Assembly (NCBI RefSeq): GCF_001625305.1
Contig: NW_017804187.1
Span: 1,397,240-1,461,239, forward strand
Source: Branchiostoma belcheri
Lineage: Eukaryota; Chordata; Leptocardii; Amphioxiformes; Branchiostomatidae
Direction of reading: 5' to 3'
Length of the DNA stretch: 64,000 nt
Each line of letters begins with the position of its first letter. The stretch's first letter is position 1. Of the stretch, positions 21,816 to 31,809 are shown piece after piece. Position numbers and translations under genes: made by a program. The notes below the pieces were generated by a model that worked only from the letters and a program-made list of their open reading frames with translations, did no database searches and was not told the origin of the DNA.

Positions 21816-22290
21816 ACAATTCCAACTTTATCTGCACTAACCAGTGCACAGATGTCTGTAGGTGGTATCTTCAGCCCAGTTTAGATAACAAGGTAAATAC
21901 ATGACTGCAAATTAGATGGGACTTCAGTCACTTACTTTAATTTTATCTGCACTAAACAAGTGCACATACAGGTGGTATGTTCAGCCCAATTTAGGTAGCA
22001 CAAGGTAAATACATGGATGCAAATTAAATGGGACTTCAGTCACTTAAACACACACTTCTGTCTCCATATCCATGAGGCAGTATACACCACTACCCATCTA
22101 CATGTACCCATGTATTACCCTTACAATTCCAACTTTACCTGCACTAACAAGTGCACATACAGGTGGTATGTTCAGCCCAATGTAGGAATTACAAGGTAAA
22201 TACATGGATGCAAATTAAATGGGACTTCAGTCACTTAAACAGACACTTCCCTCTCCACACTCATGAGGCAGTACATACCATTACAGGCAT
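21816..22290 (+). repeat. three-unit tandem duplication
   Basis: GGTGGTAT(C/G)TTCAGCCCA occurs at 21861, 21971 and 22162 (steps 110 and 191), with AAGGTAAATACATG and TGGGACTTCAGTCACTTA in each unit. Units 2 and 3 also share the CCATGAGGCAGTA-type ending. Confidence 0.9.
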
Positions 22291-22305
22291 CTCCCATCGG
22301 ACAGC

Positions 22306-22801
22306 GCAATTCCTGTTAGCCAGAAGTGAAGTGAGCGTCATGCTTTATCCATTTAGAGCCACGCAATTCAGGGCTTGAAATTCATTTTTGGGAAAAGGTG
22401 CACTGGTGCACCCAAACTAAAAAATTGGGTGCACAAATTTTTTAGGTGCACCATGTAAAAGAAAACCTAATTACAGATCTTACTGCTCCTCTTTTAAGCT
22501 TGAATCTAAAATAAGAGCTAACTTCAAAATCTTAAACAAGTACTACAACAAAGATTTTATTGTTTTTCTGACACTTAGATGCCAAGAATTATTCTGTATA
22601 CTATTATACATTTAATATGTACAAAAATACCTACAAAAATATTTGGGTGTACCATGGCCAGTGCACCCACAGAAAAAAATTGGGTGCACAGCTCCAAATT
22701 TGGGTGCACTAAGGTGCACTTGCAAGCAGTATTTCCAGCCTTGCAATTCCTGTTAGCCAGAAGTGAAGTCAGCCTCATGCTTTATCCATTTAGTGCCTGA
22801 C
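22306..22801 (+). repeat. ~58-bp tandem dimer split by a TIR element
   Basis: GCAATTCCTGTTAGCCAGAA continuing to CATGCTTTATCCATTTAG is present at 22306-22361 and again at 22743-22800, with few mismatches. The 375-bp element at 22369 sits at the start of the second unit. Confidence 0.9.
22369..22743 (+). mobile_element. GTGCACC TIR element with 5-bp target duplication
   Basis: Ends CAGGGCTTGAAAT and ATTTCCAGCCTTG, with sub-terminal GGTGCAC motifs at both ends. CAATT borders both sides (22364-22368 and 22744-22748). The body has ACAGATCTTACTGCTCCTCT and TACTACAACAAAGATTTTAT, shared with 27202 and 43200. A 5-bp duplication with CAGGGCTT ends would fit an hAT5-type non-autonomous element, by inference. 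Confidence 0.9.
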
Positions 22802-23498
22802 AAAGTGGCATGAATCAGGGAGGCACATGCCAACTGTAGTCATGTCAAAGTCACTCTTAAGCGGCAGCGCATTTTAGGTGGGCCGACGGGAATGAACATG
22901 TCCCTGCCATCATATTATTATGGATATCTCGAGCATCTCTACTGAAATATGGGGTGATTGTGTGTGTTTTGGGTATCAGGTGGTAAAGCAAAATAGCAAC
23001 AAGTTGGAGGGCCTATATTTTAACATTTTGATGAAGATAAAAGGAACTTTTAAGATGTGCATAGTTGTTCTTTAAGGAAGTTTCTGTATCTTAGTATCTT
23101 TGGTGCTTGTATACCACATATACATTATGAATATGAAGAGATATCTGACTTACGAATTGCTTTTAAGTACATCTGAATTTTCAGTTTATTCATGATCTTA
23201 AATGACCAGTTTTAGGAGCTAAAATTACAGATCAAACCACTGCGACATCCCACCTGACCAACACCACATCAACTGGTCATCTGATCTGTACACCTGCGCT
23301 GAATATCATAAATTAGCATCCCTCCCCCACTGGATACTAAGAAACGAGATCCATAAATGGATGATGGCGGAACATCCATCCACCCGGTCACCTCAGTATT
23401 CAGTCTCCATTGATCAGAGGAAAGAGCAGACGCAAGGAATATTTATCATGGGTTCCAACCATGTCTCTAGCCAGCATCAGTTTTTCTGTCATTTACCG
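22802..23498. other. unassigned sequence
   Basis: Mostly single-copy-looking. A segment at about 23395-23460 (CCATTGATCAGAGGAAAGAG) is repeated at about 23710 as TTCATTGATCAGAGGAAGGA, so the flanks belong to a short duplication. Confidence 0.4.
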
Positions 23499-23575
23499 TA
23501 AGGCCTAGGGAGAAAAACAATGTTGTGTTTCCTGTTTCAGTCCTGAAAAAATCAGGGTCAGTAGGTAGCCAAAAA
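23499..23575 (+). mobile_element. end fragment of the CCTAGG element
   Basis: TAAGGCCTAGGGAGAAAAAC, ATGTTGTGTTTCCTGTTTC and AGTCCTGAAAAAATCAGGGT match the arms at 9845 and 34288. Confidence 0.65.
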
Positions 23576-23646
23576 GTCAGAAGCCAAAAGGTAGGTAGAG
23601 TTTTTAAAAACCAATCTGCCAACCTTGACAGACAAAATTGAATAGG

Positions 23647-23692
23647 AAAAATCCTGGGCAAAAATATTCTTTATATTTTTTGCCCAGGATCC
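23647..23692. repeat. hairpin
   Basis: AAATCCTGGGCAAAAA and TTTTTTGCCCAGGATC are inverted around TATTCTTTATAT, giving a stem of about 15 bp. Confidence 0.85.
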
Positions 23693-23869
23693 AACACCAA
23701 TGACCACAGTCTTCATTGATCAGAGGAAGGAGCACCTAAGAAATATTCATCAAGTGTTCCAACGCGGAAGATTTACACTCCAGACCATCAGACGGCTGAA
23801 CAAACCATCGAGTCAGCCGATACATCAAGCGATTAGCCGTGCGGAGATGAGGAAGGCTCACACCCTCCT

Positions 23870-25800
23870 CTGGGCTTCCAGGCATCAGGAGAGGAAAATA
23901 ATGATGAAGGGGGAGCACCTCTACTCAGAGAACCACTGGAATTACAAATCTTTGCCATCAGTGTAGTCTAGCTCCTTTTAATTCTCTTGGGTCTTCAGAT
24001 AGGAAAAATTTGTGAGGAAGGAGGAAAAATTTTTCCTCAAAGAAGTGCTGGAAATTACAAAATTTAATCTTTGCCATGATCAGTGTAGACATGAAAAGGT
24101 CTAGCTTAGGGCTGGGTACCTGTTCAGAAAATTCAGGTCCAGGTCCGGATCAGGTTCAGAGGATCAGGTCCAAGTCCGGACCTAAACCTGGACCTTATTA
24201 GTGAAGTACAGTAGTAGGAGCAATATTTACCAGTGAGTGTATGGGGTCATATGCCTTGATGATATCTATCGCTCGGTACTACCACAAAATGGAACCCACG
24301 GTTACAGAAAGAGACAAACATGGATCTAGGCTAATCTTGTTTGATTCATGGTCATTTTTTTCACTTGCCATTACCAGATTACCTAAAGATGTCTGTACAA
24401 TCTACCGAAATGTATGCTAAAATTAACAGAAATGTTCATCAGGTCCGATGATCAGGTTTTTGCGTTTAGGTTTTTTGGACTCGGTTCTTGAATGATGTTC
24501 AGGTCCAAACAGGTCCAGCTGAACCGGTACCCAGCCATAGTCTAGCTGCTTCCTTGGGCTTCGAGTCATCAGGAGGGAAAAATAATGAGGCGGTGGGAGC
24601 ACCTCTACTCAGAGAACCACTGGAATTATAAATCTTTGCCATCGGAGTACACATGGGAAAGTCTAACTCCTTTAGATTCAGTCTCGCTACTTCCTTTTGG
24701 CTCCGGTTCTTCAGAAAGGAAAAATAATGAGGAGGGGGAACAATTTTCTCAGAGAACCACTGGAATTACAAATCTTTGCCATCAGAGTAGACATCAGAGG
24801 GATTTGATGCTCCCTTTTGGTTTCCAGACTTCAGAAGGGGAAGTAGAAACAATTTTTGTCAGACTCAAAGAGCCAGTCTGGAATTACAAATCTTTGCCTT
24901 GTACAGACTTGATCAGTCAGACATGAGAGGGTGTTGCTGCTCACTTTTGGCTTCTAGTCTTCAGAAGGTGAAACTAATGAGTACATGTAGACAACTCTCG
25001 CTGGAATTACAAATCTTTGCCATCAGTGTAGACCCAAGAAGATCTTTTGGCTCCATCCTTCAGAAGGAAAGAAATAATGAGGAAGAAGGAGCAACTCTCC
25101 TCAAAGAACCACTGGAATTACAAACCTTTGCCATCTACAAACTTGATAAGTTAGACTCAAGAAGGTCTAGCTGTTTCTTTTTGGCTTCGAGTCATCAAAA
25201 GGGAAAAAATAATGAAAGTCTGGCTGCTTTGAATTCCTTTGAGCTTCAATAATGAGAATGGAGCACCTGATCTCTGCTCTTAGAACTGCTGGAATTACAA
25301 ATCTTCATCATCTACAGACTTGATCATTTAGAACTTAGACATGACAAGGTCTTGCTATTCAGTGTAGACATGAGAATTCTAGAAGGTCTAGCTGGTTCTT
25401 TGGAATTCTTCCAGTCATCCGATAATGAGAAAGGAGCACCATCTCTGCTCTTAGAACTGCTGGAACTACAAATCTTTGCCAATTCTACAGACTTGATTAT
25501 TTAGACAATTGACAAGGTCTTGCTATTCAGTGTAGACATGAGAATACTAAAAGGTCTAGCTGGTTTCTTTGGGCTTCTTGGAGTCATCAGATAATGAGGA
25601 TGGAGCAGCGTCTCTTTGCCATCTTTGCCATTAAAAAAATCTACAGACTTGATCAGTTAGAGTCTTAGACTTGAGAATTAAATGTCTAGCTGGTTCCTTT
25701 GGGCTTCAAGCTATCACATAATGAGGAAGGAGCAGCGTCTCTGCTCTTGGAACTGCTGGAAGTACAAATCTTCATCGCACAGAAGGTTGATAAGAAGAGA
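23870..25800 (+). repeat. tandem array of ~110-177-bp units
   Basis: CTGGAATTACAAATCTTTGC (variants included) occurs at about 23938, 24622, 24762, 24880, 25003, 25114, 25291, 25462 and 25758, each after a GGAGCACCTCT(A/C)CTC-like block and before GTAGACATGAGAAGGTCTAG. Units degrade to the right. Frames such as 24585-24926 are unit translations in shifting phase, not a gene. Confidence 0.9.
24107..24539. mobile_element. hAT-type TIR element with 8-bp target duplication
   Basis: Ends TAGGGCTGGGTACC and GGTACCCAGCCATA. The 8-bp GTCTAGCT borders both sides (24099-24106 and 24540-24547) and is normal array sequence, so the element split one array unit. The interior repeats CAGGTCC(A/G)GGTCC phrases. 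The 8-bp duplication and TAGGGCTGGG end are typical of the hAT superfamily. Confidence 0.9.
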
Positions 25801-25942
25801 CGTAAGGAGGAGTAATTGGGACCCTGCAGTGGCCGCGATGCCTAACAGTTTCTGGTAAGATTGATCTGCTATGGTGAACGAGCGCGCACGAATAAAAGAC
25901 ATACATGTATCACAAACTTCTTATGTCGACTAGAGAAATATA

Positions 25943-26033
25943 GCCTGGTTACCAAACCTATTTTAGCTCCACATTATATTTGTGGAAAGGACATAGGACT
26001 CAGGAGCTAAAATAAGTTGGGTAATAACCAGGC
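25943..26033. mobile_element. short TA-flanked foldback, GCCTGG family
   Basis: GCCTGGTTACCAAACCTATT and TTTTAGCTCC are mirrored by GGAGCTAAAATAAG and AATAACCAGGC, with TA on both sides. Only 91 bp, almost entirely TIR. Related ends at 28499 and 46607. Confidence 0.8.
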
Positions 26034-26598
26034 TAGATTTCAGAAAAATCAACAGTTTTGGGAGCATTTGTTCATCTTACTGGACACAAACTTTGCACTT
26101 CTAAATCACTAAACTGCAATTTTCAATAATTTAAGTTGAAATGAAATCTGCTCTAAATAGATTGTTAGGTCCTGATGTTTTAATCATTTAAGGCAACTCT
26201 ATCCAATTTCAACTATTATTAGGCTATTGAAAATCACACGAGACTCAATTAATACAATTATCAAATACATGTTTTCTTGAGGGGTCTTTATCAAGCATTT
26301 GCAATTCAAACTATTTTCATTTCCAAAATCGATAGAACCCACGAAGTAAATCTGAACCTTTATCAATAACAACTGAAGTTCAATATTCCGATAGATCAAA
26401 CACTAGTGACATTTTCCCTGAACCCAGACAATTACTTGGATAAATATCAAAAACCAAAAGGCATTACACTATTACTTTAATGGCACTCAGCCACATTTAT
26501 AGGACATTAGCAGCGGAATTCTTGTCGCTTCATAGGACATGCATTGCAAGTAATACAATTATTATTCATCCTAACTGAGTCAAGTCCTTTTTGCCAGT
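26034..26598. other. unassigned AT-rich sequence
   Basis: No repeat or coding assignment. Confidence 0.4.
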
Positions 26599-26981
26599 CA
26601 GGGCTAGAAATTCATTTTTGGCTGTGTTTTGGCTGTGTTTTGGCTGTGAAACTCTGGAATTCACTCCCAACTGACGTAAAGACCATATCTCATATCAAAC
26701 AGTTCACAAACAGGTTGGTACATTTGGTAAAAGTAAGATCATTATCTTAAGGTAGACTTTGTATGATTGTTATGTATAGGCATGATATTTATGCGACATG
26801 AAAATCCTTGAACCTCTCTTTTATTTGATATTGTGTCATGTAACAGTGTATGATAGATATAAGTGTAAATGTCTGTTTTGTTTCTGTACTTGTATTATAT
26901 TTATTGTAGGAGCCCTGGAAGATTAGCCCCTTTTGGGGCTAAAGGGTATCCCAATAAATTGAAACCCAGTATTTCAAGCCC
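26599..26981 (+). mobile_element. GTGCACC element ends flanking a retrotransposon
   Basis: CAGGGCTAGAAATTCATTTTT (left end, 26599-26620) and CCCAGTATTTCAAGCCCC (right end, 26965-26981) are the two ends of the family seen at 22369. The whole normal interior is replaced by a retrotransposon 3' end. Confidence 0.7.
26640..26957 (+). mobile_element. LINE 3' end with UTR hairpin, family B
   Basis: VKLWNSLPTDVKTISHIKQF followed by TNRLVHLVKVRSLS and a stop at 26748-26750 is the C-terminal signature of CR1/L2/jockey-type reverse transcriptases. The 3' UTR (about 200 bp) ends in the stem-loop TTAGCCCC-TTTT-GGGGCTAA and GGGTATCCCAATAAA. The repeated TTTTGGCTGTG at the 5' junction is a small tandem. 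5'-truncated copy. Confidence 0.85.
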
Positions 26982-26999
26982 CGTACTTGCTCCACTTAT

Positions 27000-27201
27000 A
27001 TTCTATGACACTTTTGGGATAGTGGGGGAGGGATATGGCAATCAAACTGAATTATGTGCCCAAATGAGGTCGATCACAGTTGTAATTGATAGAGGTTTTT
27101 GGCGAGGCTAACCGTTGGAGTGTGGTGGGTATGAAATGGTTTTTATTTTATGGCAGCGAGTTTAGAAACCATGGGGAAACCGTTATATGTGGGTATAAGT
27201 G
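27000..27201. other. unassigned sequence
   Basis: No feature assigned. Confidence 0.4.
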
Positions 27202-27731
27202 CAAGGCTCAAAAGTCATTTTTGGGAATGGGTGCACTGGTGCACCCAACCGAAAAAATTAGGCGCACAAAAAATTTTTGGGGTACACCATATAAAACAAA
27301 ACATAATTACAGATCTTACTGCTCCTCTTCTGAGCTTGAACATGAAATGGGAGCTAACTTCAACATCTTAGACTGTACTACAACAAAGATTTTATTCTGA
27401 CACTTAGATGTCAAGAATATCCTGCATACTATTATACATCTAATATCAGGGCTCTCCCCAAGCAATGAAGCAAGGGTGCTCCCCTCTACCCAAAATCCTA
27501 GCACTTCTCCCAAAATGTTCAAATTTAGGGTTTTCTCTTACCATTTTCATGGAAATTTGCTGATTTTTTTCACGACCTCAACCGATTAGGGAGCACCTCT
27601 CCCCTAAGAATTTCTCGGGAAACCCCTGAGTATCTTTACATACGTAAAACTACACAAGAAATTGGGTGCACAGCTCCAATTTTGGGTGCACTTAAGGTGC
27701 CAAAAAAATTGCACCCATATTTCAAGCCCTG
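27202..27731 (+). mobile_element. GTGCACC TIR element hosting a nested element
   Basis: Begins CAAGGCTCAAAAGTCATTTT and ends CACCCATATTTCAAGCCCTG. AAGTG borders both sides, again a 5-bp duplication. The interior ACAGATCTTACTGCTCCTCT matches 22369. It is interrupted at 27447-27628. Confidence 0.85.
27447..27628 (+). mobile_element. CAGGGCTCTCCCC element, nested
   Basis: CAGGGCTCTCCCCAAGCAAT to GGAAACCCCTG, with ACCGATTAGGGAGCACCTCT inside. It lies within the GTGCACC element, whose sequence continues on both sides. No clear target duplication. Confidence 0.85.
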
Positions 27732-28498
27732 AAGTGGATGGGCTGGGAGGAGGCAGGGCGATTATTCTGCCATTTCCTCTTCTCAGTTCTGTTACAAAGT
27801 GGGACGTTCCAGGCTTTAGTCTGCCACTTCTGGATGGATGGGCGGATTTTCAGGCTCAAGCGGTGAACCGCAAATTATCAAAGGCCCTGATTTGCCAAGA
27901 CTTGTTGATGGACAGGGTTTAAGACAAATGTATTGTAGATAGTCCTGTCTGTGCCTTTGCCTATTAATCAGAATACGTAACGCTTATAGCAGCAGGGTTG
28001 GACAAGTCCCATTGCCCACTTGCCCAGGGCATATATATTTTATTGTTTTGGTCTCTTTATTTCATGCCCAAACCTCCTTAGCCCTCTTGTCTAAATGGCT
28101 TAAACAATGAATTGTTGAACTACTATGCGTAACTGATAACTAGACCACTAAGCTAACCAAATAGGGAAGAAAACCAGCAAAAAAGCAATACATAAAATGA
28201 ATGGATGTACAAGTGTAACAACAACCAGGATTTCAGCACCTGGACAGTTCCAATGGAAATCCATATAAAAAAAATACCTCCAATGATAAACTACACATTC
28301 CAGTAGTGGAACCCAAAAGTAAGCCTGGGTTTTGGTCTGGTACACTAGCTACGCTAGAAGCGACGCAAAATCCGTAGCCTAAGTACCATGCATCCTGGTT
28401 AGTTTACGTCCGTTCCCACAGTCGTTCCCGGTTGAAAACTATATGTAAAACACTTCCAGTGAAAAACTTCACATTCCAGTATTGTAACCCCAGAGTTA
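27732..28498. other. unassigned sequence
   Basis: Contains GCAGGGTTGGACAAGTCC at about 27992, which resembles an hAT-type end without a partner, and partial GTAGCCT/AGCCTGG motifs at 28323-28380 resembling the GCCTGG family. No gene. Confidence 0.35.
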
Positions 28499-28593
28499 GC
28501 CAGGGTACCATCCAGATTTTGCTCCGCTATGCTAGCTAGATAGAAAATATTCTAGTACAGCGGATCAGAGCAAAATCCGGATGGTACCCAGGC
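28499..28593. mobile_element. short TA-flanked foldback, GCCTGG family
   Basis: GCCAGGGTACCATCCAGATT and TTGCTCCGC are mirrored by GCGGATCAGAGCAAAATCCG and GATGGTACCCAGGC, with TA on both sides. 95 bp. Confidence 0.85.
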
Positions 28594-28861
28594 TAGCCAG
28601 AGTAATAGGCTGTGTAAGTTCCAGTGAAATATCACCCCTGTCATCCAGCTATGGATAGTACGATCCATCCCTCTGCTTCCTGCCCTATAAACAAATGTTG
28701 CTGTCAGCGTTTCTGCGGGTAAAATTGCGACCAGGCCACATGTTTAGCTTTTACGAGCCGTTTCCTCCCAGCAAACAATAAAAAAAAGCGGCACCGTGCA
28801 TCATTCTTCTCTGCATGGCATGCTTGTTATAATGGCTGTCTGTTCCAGGGCTCTAGCTAGT
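28594..28861. other. unassigned sequence
   Basis: No feature assigned. Confidence 0.4.
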
Positions 28862-28960
28862 GCTGTGTACCGGTTCACTGAACTGGTCCCGGACTTGTAA
28901 AAATGTTTAGGTTCAAGGCCAAAAAAAACTAAAAGTCAAGAACCGATTCCAGACTTATTA
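28862..28960. mobile_element. fragment related to the hAT-type element at 24107
   Basis: GTGTACCGGTTCACTGAACT, CCCGGACTTG and TTAGGTTCAAGGCC, with AGTCAAGAACCGATTCC, resemble the GGTACCGGTTCAGC and TTCAAGAACCGAGTCC parts of 24107-24539. One end only. Confidence 0.45.
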
Positions 28961-29159
28961 AAAAAAAATGATAAATACCACTTTTCTTTCCAAACCTCCT
29001 AAAACCTTCCATAGATTGGAAAATCTGTGCTGCAAAATGAAGAAAACATTGCCATCGGGTATTGTCAAATGTCAGCCTCCATGTTACAGTATGTGGCCAA
29101 AGACCCCTTTAGATTGTGAGCTCTCAATAGATGATACATTCTGTACTAGTTTGTAAATG
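28961..29159. other. unassigned sequence
   Basis: A 62-codon frame (28968-29156) has no domain. No repeat assigned. Confidence 0.35.
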
Positions 29160-29515
29160 ATGAGTACACATTTTATCTTGAATACAGAACTTCTACAAAA
29201 GATCTAGGTTAACACCAGCTTTGTGCAAAGGCATTCATCATTTGCACAAGAGCAATATACGCTGGGGAGCAAAGTCATTTCTAAGGCCAATATAACCTCA
29301 GCAGGTATGAAAGATCATATGTAGATGAATTGGATGATACTGGTTTGTAATGATGAATACACTTTCTATCTTGAAGAGAGGAATTCTACAAGAAATCTAG
29401 GTTAATACCAGCTTTACGCAGAGAAATTTATCAAACAGCCACATACGCTGGGGTGCCAAAGTCATTTCTAAGGCCAATATAACCTCAGCAGGTATGAAAG
29501 ATCATATCAATAATC
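29160..29515 (+). repeat. two-unit tandem duplication (~190 bp)
   Basis: TCTAGGTTAA(C/T)ACCAGCTTT at 29203 and 29396 (step 193). AGGCCAATATAACCTCAGCA with GGTATGAAAGATCATAT at 29284 and 29471 (step 187). Confidence 0.9.
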
Positions 29516-29629
29516 AATACAAGGCCGGCAGCCGTTACCGAGATAGTATAGATAAATCTTGTACGGCGCATAAATATGTCAGCTGAAACGTGTCGCATAC
29601 CTTATGGCCATACGCTGTTTTCAAGGTGC
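29516..29629. other. unassigned sequence
   Basis: Short spacer between two tandem regions. Confidence 0.4.
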
Positions 29630-30010
29630 AGGTACATGAAAATGTAACCATCAATACGATTGGAAACTTGCAATATTGTGTGGCCATTCCATGAGCTTCT
29701 ACAATGGCCAAATATGGTTCTTATTTATGAAAATGTAGCCTTGAAATTCTGTCGGAAACTTGCAAATTGCAATACATTGGCCATCACCTGTTTGCAAAGT
29801 ATGTAAAAATGTAGCCATAAAGTCTGTTGGAAACTTGCAATAGCACTTTGTGGCCAAACTGCTACATTGACCCATACTAATTGTCATTTCTAAGGTTATG
29901 TAAAAATTAAATATGTATGTAAAAATGTACCCATGAAATTCTTTTGGAAACTTGAAGTAAGTATGTAAAAATGTAGCCATAAAATGCTATTGGAAACTTG
30001 CAACACTGCG
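29630..30010 (+). repeat. short-unit tandem region
   Basis: ATGTAAAAATGTAGCCAT-like blocks followed by (T/G)TTGGAAACTTGCAA recur about five times with irregular spacing, with TGGCCA phrases between. The minus-strand frame 29699-29980 merely reflects the repeats. Confidence 0.8.
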
Positions 30011-30959
30011 CAGCCAAACTGCTACACTGGCCCAGCACAATTCATAATTGTCAGTAAGGCTTCATGTACATGTACTGTATGTGTGGCGAGGGACAGGAGT
30101 CAAGGTTTCAGGGCGATCGTGACAGAACGCTACAGTTCCTGAACCTAATTGTCCGTGAACCCTGAAAAGGCATTACCTCCTATGGGGTCTTGTCTCATTA
30201 CCTCCTACACTGGGGATGTTTCAGAACCAATGGACAGGATTCACGTCAATATAATGTTTCTGCACACAAAATGCCCCACAAAACCACTGGTCTAGCTAGC
30301 TGGGAAAACAGCATCAAATTCTCCAAATTAAGCAAAGGAAATGTTATTTCCAAATTATCTAATTGTCTCTAACAACTAACCAAATTTTAAGCTTCACCTA
30401 TGCAACACCTTGGTGAAGAGGTAACATACCCAGAACATAACATCAAGAATTTGATACTTTATACTTAATGTTTAGGATATCCATTAGTTGCAAAAGAGAC
30501 ATGTACCTGGATTCCAAAACATATAACGGTACAAATACTACACAATCAAGAACCAGGAAAAGAGGCTGTTACATATGCCAAATATAACATCAAGAGCCAG
30601 GAAAAGTGTGTACCAAAATTACCTTCAAATTCCATCACAGCCCAGTCTTGATGCTCAACTTCTTCAGCTCAGCCCTCCTTAGCCCTGCTGGAATCAGCAG
30701 TGAGCACAGTTCTCATCACCGGCGGCATGAATATTTCCCCGCTATGACTGAGTATGAGAAACTGCAGCAGCCTTATCACAGCCAGCAGCGGTGCATAGCT
30801 AAGTCATCCAGGCTGCTCCGGTCTAGTGCAGGCCTATCACACATCAACCACACAACCCTCTCACTGTAACTGTAACACCCAACAGCACTGCCTGAGCTAC
30901 AAAATGACCTGGGGGATTCCATAGCTCCTGAAGTTTGGCAGAACTCCACATCAAAAATA
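30011..30959. other. unassigned sequence
   Basis: Contains an 87-codon plus-strand frame (30606-30869) in a GC-richer stretch. Neither strand shows a recognised domain or convincing splice sites. Confidence 0.35.
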
Positions 30960-31690
30960 CTGTTTCTAATTTGTCTGTTGTACTCTATTCTGGGAGTTGC
31001 TTGGCTGGTGGTGTGGTAGTCAGTGTAACACCCAAAGGCTGCTCAGCTGCAAGTGCAAAAAAGACCTGCGAGACTGGCAACAACTCTCAAGCAGAAGGTT
31101 CAACGTAACTGGCAGCATCAGAAGGAATATTGATGTAGCCCTGCTAATTTGTCTGTTGTACTCTATTCTGGGAGGTGGTTGGCTCCTGTGGTAGTCCCAA
31201 CAGCGAAGCTACATGAACACTGTAAAAACGGCCTGTTGGAAACAACTCCAGAGCAGGTCTGGAGGTTCAACAGACCTTGGAGTCAGAAAGAATACTGATC
31301 ATGATGAAAGCCTGCTAATTTGTCTGTTGTACTCTATTCTGAGAGGTGCTCTGCTGGTGTGTTGGTCCCTTCAGGCGTGGCCTCACTGTCTCACACACAC
31401 ATTCTGGGGTACGGTCCACAAAAGTCTGCATCAGAAGGATTACCAATGAAAGCTTGCTAACTTGTCTGTCATTCCCTATTCTTGGTGGTATTAGGCTGGT
31501 GTGGTGGTCCCTTCAGGTATGGCCTACTGTCTCACACACTGTCACATTCTGGAGTCCACGAAAGTCTGCATCAGATTCAGAAGGAATGCCAATGACAGCT
31601 TGCTAATTTGTCTGTTGTACTCTATTTTGGGAGGTGCTTAGCTTGTCTGGTAGTCCCTACAGGCGTTGCCTACTGTCTCTCTCTCACACA
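30960..31690 (+). repeat. five-unit tandem array (142-178 bp)
   Basis: CTAATTTGTCTGTTGTACTC (variants) at 30966, 31144, 31315, 31457 and 31603, each followed by TATTCTGGGAGGTGCTTGGC- and GTGGTAGTCCC-like blocks. The frames at 30997-31606 translate these units in different phases. Confidence 0.9.
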
Positions 31691-31705
31691 CACACACACA
31701 CAGAC
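31676..31705. repeat. (CT)n(CA)n microsatellite
   Basis: CTCTCTCTCTCACACACACA continuing to CACAG. Confidence 0.95.
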
Positions 31706-31809
31706 TTCCACATTACCACTGGGGTAGACTCTGATTAAATATGAACAGCGCGCGCCGCACACGGGGACTGTCCATGAAATATGGGGGAATCTTATCTTCC
31801 ATTTACCAG
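31706..31809. other. junction between two arrays
   Basis: Short unique spacer with AGCGCGCGCCGCACACGG at about 31746. The frame 31741-31938 begins here but runs into the array. Confidence 0.35.

Noticed and set aside
23700-23966. 88-codon frame with protein-like MTTVFIDQRKEHLRN start
   Set aside because: It reads directly into the 23.9-kb tandem array, and its start is a duplicate of a nearby non-coding phrase (23395-23460).
24585-25252. Two overlapping plus-strand frames of 113 and 117 codons
   Set aside because: They translate tandem-array units and shift phase from unit to unit.
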